Shown here piece by piece: positions 8,021 through 18,091 of a DNA stretch of 40,992 nt. Source of the stretch: Neoroseomonas soli (lineage in GTDB: Bacteria; Pseudomonadota; Alphaproteobacteria; Acetobacterales; Acetobacteraceae). The position numbers were made by a program, and so were the translations under genes. Numbering within the stretch: position 1 is the stretch's first letter; each line of letters begins with the position of its first letter. A model generated the notes under the pieces. That model ran no database searches, was not told the origin of the DNA, and worked only from the letters and a program-made list of their open reading frames with translations. The stretch covers positions 1 to 40,992 of the forward strand of contig NZ_JAAEDM010000042.1 in assembly GCF_018129065.1 (NCBI RefSeq), in the 5' to 3' direction.

Positions 8021-8770
8021 ATGACAAGGCAAGGCAGGACGGCGCTGGTGACCGGCGCGGGGCGCAACATCGGCCGCGCGGTGGCGCTCGGCCTCGCGCA
8101 GGACGGCTTCGACGTGGTGGTCAATGGATCCTCCGACCGCGCCGCCGCGGAGGCGGTGGCGGAAGCCGCGCGCGGCCTCGGCGTGCAGGCCATGGTCGCC
8201 ATGGGGGATGTCGGCCGGCCGGAGGAATGCGCGCGCATCGCGCAGGAGGCGATCGGCCGCTTCGGCGCCGTGGACGTGCTGGTGAACAACGCCGCGCTGC
8301 GCCCGGCCAAGCCGTTCCTGGAGATGACCGAGGAGGAATGGCGCCAGGTCATGTCGGTGGACCTCGACGCCGCGGTCTGGCTGGCGCGCGCGTGCCTGCC
8401 GGGCATGGTCGGGCGCGGCTGGGGTCGCATCGTCAACTTCACCGGCATGAACGCCATCCACGGCTATGCCGGCCGCGCGCCGGTCAGCGTGGCGAAGCAC
8501 GGCGTCTGGGGGCTGACCAAGGCGCTGGCCAAGGAATTCGGCCCCAAGGGCATCACGGTCAACGCCATCTCCCCCGGCCCCATCGCCGCGGACGAGGAAG
8601 ATGCGGACGCGGCGGCGGCGAAGTACCGCCAGGCCATCGTCCAGCGCGTGCCGGTCGGCCGCCAGGGCACGCCGGAGGAAGTGGCGACGGTGGCCCGCAT
8701 GCTCGTCTCGCCCGGCGGGGCCTATGTGAACGGGCAGATGCTGCAGGTGAACGGCGGCGCGGAGACCTGA
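8021..8770 (+). CDS. SDR-family protein lacking the catalytic Tyr and Ser
   Basis: Short-chain dehydrogenase/reductase fold, 249 residues, FabG-like. The dinucleotide-binding loop TGAGRNIG (11-18) and the NNA motif (89-91) are intact, and the NAISPGPI segment and VNGGAET end are typical. At the active site the usual Ser-x12-Tyr-x3-Lys is altered: alignment by eye puts Gly142 where Ser should be and Val155 where the catalytic Tyr should be (RAPVSVAKHG), with Lys159 kept. The codons are plain in the DNA (CCG GTC AGC GTG GCG AAG). It may bind NAD(P) without classical SDR chemistry, or use another residue. It stands upstream of a MarR regulator. The role is unknown. Confidence 0.88.
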   Translation: MTRQGRTALVTGAGRNIGRAVALGLAQDGFDVVVNGSSDRAAAEAVAEAARGLGVQAMVAMGDVGRPEECARIAQEAIGRFGAVDVLVNNAALRPAKPFLEMTEEEWRQVMSVDLDAAVWLARACLPGMVGRGWGRIVNFTGMNAIHGYAGRAPVSVAKHGVWGLTKALAKEFGPKGITVNAISPGPIAADEEDADAAAAKYRQAIVQRVPVGRQGTPEEVATVARMLVSPGGAYVNGQMLQVNGGAET

Positions 8771-8811
8771 CCGCCCGAGTGGTTGGGCGGCTATCGATTT
8801 GCAGCCTAACC
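8771..8811 (+). promoter_or_regulatory. Inverted repeats upstream of the MarR-type gene
   Basis: The 63-bp gap has a 6-bp hairpin, CCGCCC (8771-8776) with GGGCGG (8785-8790), that may end the SDR transcript. It also has a near-palindrome, GGTTGGGC (8781-8788) with GCCTAACC (8804-8811, one mismatch), suitable as an autoregulatory MarR operator. The operator role is inferred from position. Confidence 0.35.
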
Positions 8812-8833
8812 GTTCTGGGCCTAGCGTGAGGTC

Positions 8834-9316
8834 ATGCCTGACGGCAGCAGCCTCGCCGAGACGCGCTGGCAACTTGGCGTCGCGATCGCGCAGATCGCCC
8901 GCCGCTGGCGCGCCCGCCTGGACCAGCGCATCGCCCCCTTCGGCCTGACCGAGGCGCGCTGGCTGGTCCTGCTTTCCCTTGCGCGCCGCGGGGACGGCAT
9001 CACGCAGAAGGACCTCGCCGCCCGGCTGCGGATCGAGGCGCCGACCCTGGTCCGCACGCTCGACTGGCTGGAAGCCCAGGGCTTCGTCGAGCGCCGCGCC
9101 GCGCCGCGCGACCGCCGCGCCAAGACCATCCACCTGACCGAGGCCGCCCGCCCGCTGGTCCGGCGCATCGAGGCCGAGGCCGCCGCGGTGCGCGGCGAGA
9201 TCCTCGCCGGCATCGCGGAGGAGGAACTCGCCCTCTGCCTCGGCGTGCTGCACCGGGTCGCGGAAGGGCTGGCGCGGATGGAGGAGGACCCCGCCGATGG
9301 ACATCGGCCCGGGTAG
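8834..9316 (+). CDS. MarR-family transcriptional regulator
   Basis: A 160-residue winged-helix protein of typical MarR length. The core runs through LTEARWLVLLSLARRGDGITQKDLAARLRIEAPTLVRTLDWLEAQGFVERR: helix-turn-helix with recognition helix around residues 67-80, then the wing with the DRR motif (AAPRDRRAKTIHLT). Flanking helices at both ends would form the dimer interface. It is immediately upstream of, and overlaps by 20 nt, an EmrA-like gene, with the EmrB-like gene next, the standard MarR-emrAB layout. It most likely represses this efflux operon and is released by a small-molecule ligand; the ligand is unknown. Confidence 0.93.
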   Translation: MPDGSSLAETRWQLGVAIAQIARRWRARLDQRIAPFGLTEARWLVLLSLARRGDGITQKDLAARLRIEAPTLVRTLDWLEAQGFVERRAAPRDRRAKTIHLTEAARPLVRRIEAEAAAVRGEILAGIAEEELALCLGVLHRVAEGLARMEEDPADGHRPG

Positions 9317-10442
9317 CGGCGCGCAGGCTACGATCTCCACCGCGCCGCGGCGGGCCGCGGCGCGCCGGCGTCTGCGCATCGCCGCCGCGATCACCGCCGG
9401 GCTGAGCCTGCTGGCCGCCGCCTCCGGCTGGGCCTGGCGGCAATTCACCACCGTCTTCGTGGACGACGCCCGCATCGCCGCCGACATGGTGACGCTGTCC
9501 AGCCGCCTGCCCGGCTGGATCACCGAACTGAACGTCATCGCCGGCGACACGCCGGGCGCGGGCCAGGTGCTGCTGCGCATCGACAGCCGGGAAGCCGAAC
9601 TGACCCTGCGCGAGATCGAGGCGCGGCTCGCCGGCCTCTCTGCCCGGCGGGCGGAACTGGAAGCGCGCCTGTCCATGGTGGACCGCCAGACCGGCAGCCA
9701 GGAGGACGCCCAGCGCGCCCGGCTCGAAGCCGCCCGGGCGCAACTCCCGGCCGCCGAGGCCGAGCGCATCTTCGCCGAGGGCGAATTCGCCCGCGCCGTG
9801 CAGTTGCTCGGCACCGGCAGCGGCACGCGGCAGCGCCACGAGCAGACGCGCGCGCAACTGGAAACCGCGACGCAGCGCGTGCTCGCCGTCGCCGCGGAGA
9901 TCCGCAACGTGGAAGCGCAGCTCGCCAATGCCGGCGCGGCGCGGGAGGAGTTGACGGTGCTGCGCCGGCAACTCGACGCCATCGAGCCGGTGCAGCGCGA
10001 GCTCGCCGCGCAGCGCGACCGCGTGGCGCTGGACATCCGGGACCGCACCTTGCTGATGCCCTTCGACGGCGTGGTGGACCGCGTCTTCGTCGATGCCGGG
10101 GAATACGTGACGCCGGGCCAGCGCCTGATGATGGTGCACGACCCCGCGCGCGTGCGCATCGAGGCCAACGTCAAGGAAACCGAGATCCGCTACTTCCGCC
10201 CCGGCACCCCGGTGCGGCTGCGCGTCGATGCCTATCCCGGCCGGCGCTTCGACGGATCGGTGGAGCGCGTGGGCGCTGCCGCCACCAGCGAATTCGCCCT
10301 GCTGCCGAGCCCCAACCCGTCCGGCAACTTCACCAAGATCACCCAGCGCCTGCCGGTCCGCATCGCGCTGCCGGCCGGCACGGCGGACGGGCTGCTGCGG
10401 CCGGGGATGATGGTGGAAGTGGAGGCGCTGGCGCGTGAGTGA
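9297..10442 (+). CDS. HlyD/EmrA-family efflux adaptor
   Basis: Periplasmic membrane-fusion protein of a tripartite multidrug pump, 381 residues. After a basic N-terminus there is one membrane segment (about residues 27-47). The half-lipoyl motif follows (VTLSSRLPGWITELNVIAGDTPGAGQ), then a long alpha-helical coiled-coil hairpin (about 98-245, Glu/Arg/Ala-rich), the second lipoyl half (MPFDGVVDRVFVDAGEYVTPGQ) and a beta-barrel domain. The start at 9297 has a GGAGGA site inside the MarR gene, so the two overlap. Its 3' end overlaps the GTG of the MFS gene by 8 nt. An outer-membrane TolC partner is not in the window. Confidence 0.93.
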   Translation: MDIGPGSGAQATISTAPRRAAARRRLRIAAAITAGLSLLAAASGWAWRQFTTVFVDDARIAADMVTLSSRLPGWITELNVIAGDTPGAGQVLLRIDSREAELTLREIEARLAGLSARRAELEARLSMVDRQTGSQEDAQRARLEAARAQLPAAEAERIFAEGEFARAVQLLGTGSGTRQRHEQTRAQLETATQRVLAVAAEIRNVEAQLANAGAAREELTVLRRQLDAIEPVQRELAAQRDRVALDIRDRTLLMPFDGVVDRVFVDAGEYVTPGQRLMMVHDPARVRIEANVKETEIRYFRPGTPVRLRVDAYPGRRFDGSVERVGAAATSEFALLPSPNPSGNFTKITQRLPVRIALPAGTADGLLRPGMMVEVEALARE

Positions 10443-12015
10443 GGCAGCCCTCGGCCCCGCGGGCGGCTGGGCGGGGCCGACGCTGGCGGAACTCGCGGAA
10501 CGCTGGGGCGCGCCCTATCGCTGGCTGGTGACGCTGGCGGCGATGATCGGGACCATCGCGACCATCCTGTCCGCCACCATCGTCAATGTCGCGCTGCCGC
10601 AGGTGATGGGCGCCTTCGGCATCGGGCAGGACCATGCGCAACTCATCTCCACCGCCTTCCTCGCGGCGGTGACGGGGACGATGCTGCTGAACGGCTGGCT
10701 GGTGGATACTTTCGGCTGCCGGCTGACCTATGCCGCGGCCATCCTGATGTTCGTGGTGGGGTCCGTGATCTCCGGCTCGGCGCCGAACGAGGGCGTGCTG
10801 ATCGCCGGCCGTGTGCTGCAGGGGGCGGCGGCGGGGATGGTGCAGCCGCTCGGCATGCAGATCATCTTCCAGGTGTTTCCGGCGGAGAAGCGCGGGTCGG
10901 CCATGGGGCTCTTCGCGGTGGGCGTGGTGCTGGCGCCGGCGCTGGGGCCGACGCTCGGCGGCGTGATCGTGGACGGCTTCGGCTGGCGCGCGGTGTTCTT
11001 CATGGGGGTGCCCTTCGCGCTGCTCGGCCTGGCGCTCGGGCTGGTCTTCATGCCGGGGCCGGCGCGGGACGGGGTGCGAAGACGCTTCGACGGGCCGGGC
11101 TTCGCGCTGCTGGTGACGGCGCTGCTCGCGCTGCTGACGGGGCTCGCGAGCGGCCAGCGGGAGGGCTGGGAGTCAGACCGCGTGGTGATGGAACTCGGTC
11201 TCGCGGCGGTCGCGGGGGTGGGCTTCGTCCTGTGGGAACTGCGGACCGATGCGCCGATGCTCAACCCGCGGCTCTTTGCCGTGCGGGGGTTCGCCTGCTC
11301 GGCGGCCGTGGGGCTGGTCTATGGCGCGGGGCTGTTCGGATCGACCTACCTGATCCCGTTGTTCGTGCAGACCATCCAGGGGTTCTCGCCGACGCGGGCG
11401 GGGCTGCTGCTGATGCCGGCGGGGCTCGCCATGGTGGTGGTCTTCCCGATCGCCGGGCGGCTGGCGGACAGGTTCACGCCGCCGGCGCCGATCACGGCCG
11501 GGCTGCTGCTGTTCGGCGTGTCGATGTGGCTGATGTCGGGCGTGGGAACCGACACGCCCTTCTGGACCTTCGCCATCTGGATCCTGATAGGGCGCGTCGG
11601 CTTCGGGCTGGCGATGCCGAGCATGAACGCGGGCGGGCTGCGCGCCCTGCCGGCCAAATGGGTCGGGCAGGGATCCGGCGCGATCAACTTCGCGCGGCAG
11701 TTCGGCGGCGCGATGGGGGTGAACCTGCTGTCGATCCACCTTGAACGGCGAACGCAGTTCCACGGGCAGGCGCTGACGGCGACGCAGGAAGGCGGTGCGG
11801 CGACGCGCGAATTGCTGCGCGAGGTGGAAAGGCTGCTCGCCGGCAACGGCATCGACGAGGTGACGCGCCAGGCGATGGCGCAGGATTACCTGGGGCAGAT
11901 GATCTTCTCCCAGGCGAGCATGCTGGCCTTTCGCGACACCTTCCTGCTGGTCGTCATCACCTGCCTGGCGGCGCTGGTGCCCGTTGCGATCATGCGCTGG
12001 GGTGGCGCGAAGTAG
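10435..12015 (+). CDS. MFS multidrug efflux transporter, DHA2 (EmrB/QacA) family
   Basis: Inner-membrane drug:proton antiporter, 526 residues, the length expected for 14-segment DHA2 proteins. Motifs seen are [15 protein letters not shown] in the first segment, [11 protein letters not shown] in the loop between segments 2 and 3 (motif A position), [15 protein letters not shown], and motif C-like [14 protein letters not shown]. The start is GTG at 10435, nested in the end of the adaptor gene, with GGAGG about nine bases upstream. With the adaptor and the MarR protein it forms an EmrRAB-like operon for export of hydrophobic compounds; the substrates are not predictable. Confidence 0.94.
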   Translation: MSEAALGPAGGWAGPTLAELAERWGAPYRWLVTLAAMIGTIATILSATIVNVALPQVMGAFGIGQDHAQLISTAFLAAVTGTMLLNGWLVDTFGCRLTYAAAILMFVVGSVISGSAPNEGVLIAGRVLQGAAAGMVQPLGMQIIFQVFPAEKRGSAMGLFAVGVVLAPALGPTLGGVIVDGFGWRAVFFMGVPFALLGLALGLVFMPGPARDGVRRRFDGPGFALLVTALLALLTGLASGQREGWESDRVVMELGLAAVAGVGFVLWELRTDAPMLNPRLFAVRGFACSAAVGLVYGAGLFGSTYLIPLFVQTIQGFSPTRAGLLLMPAGLAMVVVFPIAGRLADRFTPPAPITAGLLLFGVSMWLMSGVGTDTPFWTFAIWILIGRVGFGLAMPSMNAGGLRALPAKWVGQGSGAINFARQFGGAMGVNLLSIHLERRTQFHGQALTATQEGGAATRELLREVERLLAGNGIDEVTRQAMAQDYLGQMIFSQASMLAFRDTFLLVVITCLAALVPVAIMRWGGAK

Positions 12016-12083
12016 CCGGGCTTGCCGGGGCCGCGCCTGCGCCCGCAGAGTGCGCCCGGCAATACACCCGGAGGAAACCGGTC

Positions 12084-13391
12084 ATGGCACGGTGGCTGAA
12101 GCGCTCGATCGGCGCATCGGACAAGGCGGCGGCGCAGGCCGAGGTGCGCGCGACGGTCGAGACGCTGCTCGAGGACATCGCGGCACGCGGCGATGCCGCG
12201 GTGCGGGAGATGTCCCGCCGCTTCGACAAATGGGATCGCGAGGATTTCCGCCTGACGGATGCTGAGATCCGCGCCTGCCTGTCCGAACTGCCCGCCCGCG
12301 CGCTGGACGACATCCGCTTCGCGCAGGAACAGGTGCGCAACTTCGCGCAGCATCAGCGGGAATCGATGCGCGACATCGAGGTCGAGACGCTGCCGGGCGT
12401 TGTCCTGGGTCACAAGAACATCCCGGTGAATTCCGTCGGCTGCTACGTGCCGGGGGGCAAGTATCCGCTGCTGGCTTCCGCGCATATGTCGGTGGTGACG
12501 GCGAAGGTGGCGGGCGTGCCGCGCATCGCCACCTGCGCGCCGCCCTACAACGGACGCCCGGCGCCGGCGATCGTCGCCGCGCAGCATCTCGCGGGGGCGG
12601 ATGAGATCCATTGCCTCGGCGGCGTGCAGGCGGTGGGCGCGATGGCGCTCGGCACCGAGAGCATCAAGCCCGTGGACATGCTGGTCGGCCCCGGCAATGC
12701 CTTCGTCGCGGAAGCGAAGCGGCAATTGTTCGGCCGCGTCGGCATCGACCTGTTCGCCGGACCGACCGAGACGCTCGTCATCGCCGACGAGACGGTGGAC
12801 GGCGAGATCTGCGCCACCGACCTGCTCGGCCAGGCGGAACACGGGCCGACCAGCCCCGCCATCCTGCTGACGGATTCCGAGAAGCTCGCGCGCGACACCA
12901 TGGCCGAGATCGAGCGCCTGCTCGGCGTGCTGCCGACGGCCGAGATCGCGCGCAAGGCCTGGGCCGACTACGGCGAGGTCATCGTCTGCGACGACAAGGC
13001 CGAGATGCTGCGCGAGGCCGATCGCATCGCCTCCGAGCATGTGCAGGTGATGACCTCGGACGATGATTTCTTCCTGAAGAACATGACGAACTACGGGGCG
13101 CTGTTCCTGGGGCCGCGCACCAATGTCTCCTATGGCGACAAGGTGATCGGCACCAACCACACGCTGCCGACGCTGGGTGCGGCGCGCTACACGGGCGGGC
13201 TGTGGGTAGGCAAGTTCCTCAAGACCGTCACCTACCAGCGCGTGCTGACGGACGAGGCGAGCGCCATGGTCGGCGCCTATTGCTCGCGCCTCTGCATGCT
13301 GGAGGGCTTCGTCGGCCATGCCGAGCAGGCGAATATCCGCCTGCGGCGCTATGGCGGGCGCAATGTTCCCTACGGACAGGCGGCGGAGTGA
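12084..13391 (+). CDS. Histidinol-dehydrogenase-superfamily NAD-dependent dehydrogenase
   Basis: A 435-residue HisD-fold enzyme. Residues matching the HisD zinc and catalytic set are present: Gln250 and His253 in [10 protein letters not shown], Glu318-His319 in ASEHVQVM, Asp352 in [11 protein letters not shown] and His412 in [10 protein letters not shown], so an active zinc dehydrogenase is expected. Genes around it are not histidine genes; the next gene is an SDR whose start overlaps its stop (TGATG). HisD paralogues in such settings include HpsN, which oxidises 2,3-dihydroxypropane-1-sulfonate, and HpsN works with SDR epimerising enzymes (HpsO/HpsP). I therefore favour a sulfonate or hydroxy-acid substrate over histidinol, with moderate confidence. 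A GGAGGAAA ribosome site precedes the ATG. Confidence 0.85.
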   Translation: MARWLKRSIGASDKAAAQAEVRATVETLLEDIAARGDAAVREMSRRFDKWDREDFRLTDAEIRACLSELPARALDDIRFAQEQVRNFAQHQRESMRDIEVETLPGVVLGHKNIPVNSVGCYVPGGKYPLLASAHMSVVTAKVAGVPRIATCAPPYNGRPAPAIVAAQHLAGADEIHCLGGVQAVGAMALGTESIKPVDMLVGPGNAFVAEAKRQLFGRVGIDLFAGPTETLVIADETVDGEICATDLLGQAEHGPTSPAILLTDSEKLARDTMAEIERLLGVLPTAEIARKAWADYGEVIVCDDKAEMLREADRIASEHVQVMTSDDDFFLKNMTNYGALFLGPRTNVSYGDKVIGTNHTLPTLGAARYTGGLWVGKFLKTVTYQRVLTDEASAMVGAYCSRLCMLEGFVGHAEQANIRLRRYGGRNVPYGQAAE

Positions 13392-14224
13392 TGGCGCCGG
13401 ATCGCCGGAGGGCGGAGGCGGAGCCGAGCACCGGAGGCGTGAATCCGCCGCCCCCGCACATGCACCTGCCCCGCACGCCATCCTTCCGGCTCGACGGGCG
13501 CCGCGCGCTGGTGACCGGCGCGGGGCGCGGCATCGGGCTGGCCGCTGCGGCGGCACTGGCGCAGGCCGGTGCCGAGGTGGTGCTCGCCGCGCGCAGCGCA
13601 GGCGAGATCGAGCAGGCCGCCGCCGCCATCTGCACGGAGGGCGGCAAGGCTTCCGCGCTGCCCCTGGATGTGAACGACGTCGATGCGGCGATGCGCGCCA
13701 TCGGAGATGCCGGGCCGTTCCACGCGCTGGTGAACAATGCCGGCACCAATCGGCCCGCGGCGTTCCAGGATGTGACGGTCGCGGATTACGACGCGATCAT
13801 GGCGCTGAACGTCCGCGCCGCCTTCTTCGCCGCGCAGGCCGCGGCGCGCGGGATGATCGCGGCCGGCATTCCCGGCGCCATCGTGCATGTCTCCTCGCAG
13901 ATGGGCCATGTCGGCGGGGCGCGGCGCAGCGTCTACTGCGCCTCGAAATGGGCGATGGAAGGCATGGCGCGCGCCATGGCGATCGACCTCGCGCCACATG
14001 GCATCCGCGTGAACACGCTCTGCCCCACCTTCATCGAGACGCCGCTGACGAAGCCCTTCTTCGAGGACGAAGCCTTCAAGGCGAGCGTGCTGCAGAAGAT
14101 CAAGCTCGGCCGGCTGGGACAGGTCGAGGACCTGATGGGGGCGATCGTCTTCCTCTGTTCCGACGCCGCTTCGCTGATGACCGGGTCCTCGGTGGTGGTG
14201 GACGGGGGCTGGACGGCGGAGTGA
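13391..14224 (+). CDS. SDR-family NAD(P)-dependent oxidoreductase
   Basis: A 277-residue classical SDR. The nucleotide loop TGAGRGIG (about 42-49), NNAG (115-118), catalytic Ser169 in VHVSSQMG, Tyr182 and Lys186 in VYCASK, and the C-terminal VVVDGGWTAE are all present. The chosen ATG at 13391 overlaps the stop of the HisD-like gene. An in-frame ATG at 13460 (MHLPRTPSFRLDG) would drop a Pro-rich leader of 23 residues and may be the true start. Coupling to the dehydrogenase upstream suggests sequential or epimerising oxidation of the same alcohol; the substrate is unknown. Confidence 0.9.
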   Translation: MAPDRRRAEAEPSTGGVNPPPPHMHLPRTPSFRLDGRRALVTGAGRGIGLAAAAALAQAGAEVVLAARSAGEIEQAAAAICTEGGKASALPLDVNDVDAAMRAIGDAGPFHALVNNAGTNRPAAFQDVTVADYDAIMALNVRAAFFAAQAAARGMIAAGIPGAIVHVSSQMGHVGGARRSVYCASKWAMEGMARAMAIDLAPHGIRVNTLCPTFIETPLTKPFFEDEAFKASVLQKIKLGRLGQVEDLMGAIVFLCSDAASLMTGSSVVVDGGWTAE

Positions 14225-14276
14225 CCTTCGGCCGGGCCGCGCCGGCTTAACCGCCTCGCAAGGGTGCTTCGCTAAT

Positions 14277-14300
14277 GTCCGGCCTGGATCGGGGCCGGAC
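14277..14300 (+). promoter_or_regulatory. 5' leader hairpin before the type I secretion ATPase
   Basis: A perfect 8-bp stem, GTCCGGCC (14277-14284) with GGCCGGAC (14293-14300), ends three bases before the ATG at 14304. The only ribosome-site-like bases (GGACAGG) are partly inside the stem, so folding could limit initiation. A possible -10 (GCTAAT, 14271-14276) directly precedes it. Alternatively it is the 3' hairpin of the SDR gene. Confidence 0.4.
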
Positions 14301-14303
14301 AGG

Positions 14304-16438
<2,135 letters not shown>

Positions 16439-16442
<4 letters not shown>

Positions 16443-17818
16443 GCCGGCACCGGAACCTCGCGCGCCGCCGGTGGCGCCCGCCGGCCGCGCGGCTGGCGCC
16501 GGAGGCGGTGGCCTTCCAGGACCCGCTGGAGGCGCTGATCGCCGAGCCGCCCCCGCCCTTCCTGCGCGGGCTGCACTGGGTGGTGGCGGCGCTCTTCGTC
16601 GCGCTGATCGCGATGGCCGCCTTCGCGCAGGTGGACGTGGTGGTGACGGGGGCCGGGCGGCTTGCGCCCGATGCGCCGCCCATCGTGCTGCAACCCATGG
16701 AGCGCGCGGTGATCCGCGAGATCCGCGTCCGCCCCGGCGAGGCCGTGCGCCGCGGGGATGTGCTGGCGGTGCTCGACCCGTCCTTCGCCGAGGCCGACCG
16801 GGCCGCGCTGTCGGCGCAGCGGCAGGCGCTCGCGGCGCTGCTGATGCGGCTGGAGGCGGAACTCGCCGGTCAGCCGGCACCGACCGGAGAGGACCGCGAC
16901 ACCCTGCTGCAGGCCGTGCTGCACGCCCAGCGCCAGGCCTTCCTCGCCGCGCGCCTGCGTGCCCTGGACGAGGAGATGCGCGCCCAGGAAGCCGCCATCC
17001 GCACGCTGGAGGATGCCGAGGCCGCGACAGAGGAACAGATCGCCATCGCCCGCGATGTGGAGGCGCTTCGCGCCCACCTGCTGGAGGGCCAGATCGGATC
17101 CCGCCTGCACTGGCTGGAAGCGCGCGCACGGCGCATAGCGACCGAACAGCAGCGCGGCCAGGACCGTGGCCGCCTGCGGGAACTGCGCCACGCGCTGGAA
17201 CAGAAGCGCGCGGAACGGCAGGGCTTCCTCGACGACTGGCGCCGCCAGGTGATCGAGGAGGTCGCACGCGTGCGCGGGGAAGTCTCGCGGGTCGAGGAAT
17301 CCCTCGCCAAGGCGACGCGGCTGGCCGAACTCACGCTGGTGACGGCGCCGGAGGACGGCACGGTTCTGGACGTCGCGCGCCGCTCGGCCGGGTCCGTGCT
17401 GCGGGAGGCCGAGCCCCTGGTCAGCCTGGTGCCGGCCGGCGCGCCGCTGATCGCCGAGGTGGTGCTGCGCTCGGCCGATATCGGTCAGGTGCGCGCGGGC
17501 GATCCGGCGGTGGTGAAGGTGGATGCCTTTCCCTTCCAGCGTCACGGCACGCTTCCAGGCTGGCTGCGCGCGGTGGCGCAGGAATCCCAGGCCGCACGGC
17601 CGGGCGCGGAAGGCGAGCCGGGCCAGGCCGCCGGCGGCCCGCTGCATCGTGCCCAGGTGGTGCTGGACGGGCCGGGCCTGCACGCCCTGCCAGAAGGCGC
17701 GCGCCCGATCGCGGGCATGAGCGTGACGGCGGAGATCCGGGTCGGCTCCCGCAGCCTGCTCTCTTACTTCCTCTACCCGCTCATCCGGGGCGTGCAGGAA
17801 AGCCTGCGCGAACCCTGA
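16439..17818 (+). CDS. Type I secretion periplasmic adaptor (HlyD family)
   Basis: Membrane-fusion protein partnering the upstream ATPase. With the ATG at 16439, overlapping the ATPase stop (ATGA), it is 459 residues. A basic cytoplasmic N-terminus precedes one membrane segment at about 46-65. The lipoyl half GRLAPDAPPIVLQPMERAVIREI follows, then long coiled-coil helices (about 115-300, Gln/Arg/Glu/Ala-rich), the second lipoyl half (LVTAPEDGTVLDV) and a C-terminal beta region ending in SLLSYFLYPLIRGVQESLREP, characteristic of HlyD/PrtE adaptors. An upstream in-frame ATG at 16412 is rejected because it would lie inside the ATPase gene and add an atypical leader. Confidence 0.94.
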
Positions 17819-18091
17819 CCGCCCCCGGCAACATTGCCGGGCATATCCGCATGTGGGGCCGGTGGAGCGGCAGCGGCCTTCGACCACGACACAGCGATCG
17901 CCGCCGCGAGCAATGAGCCGACACCCCGCGCGATTCTTGGTCGCGGGTTTACCGTTGGGAAAGTGGGACGGCTCCAAGGTCCGTCACGGCACCGTGCCGA
18001 CAGGACGTCGAAGCCGTGTGTCCACACTTGCCATCCGGGCTTCCGGGTGGCGCCTTGCCCGATACGGACAAGGCCCGGCCTGGAGTCCGCG
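17819..18091 (+). other. Leader region of the giant repeat gene
   Basis: No convincing gene is seen in these 273 bases. The repeat protein's frame is open back to 17834, but that part has ordinary mixed composition, unlike the octads, and no good start site. A small hairpin (CGGCA-CCG-TGCCG, 17987-17999) is present. The only AT-richer patch is around 17947-17961. GGAG at 18082-18085 is a properly spaced ribosome site for the ATG at 18092. A separate promoter here would uncouple the repeat protein from the exporter genes, but I cannot name its boxes with confidence. Confidence 0.5.

Noticed and set aside
12084..13391. Calling this gene hisD of histidine biosynthesis
   Set aside because: Catalytic residues fit, but neighbours are an efflux pump and an SDR and no his gene is close, so the symbol would overstate the evidence.
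17834..18091. Upstream start at 17834 for the giant repeat protein
   Set aside because: The extra 86 residues have mixed composition unlike the octads. The ATG at 18092 has a well-spaced GGAG and places the repeats five residues from the N-terminus.
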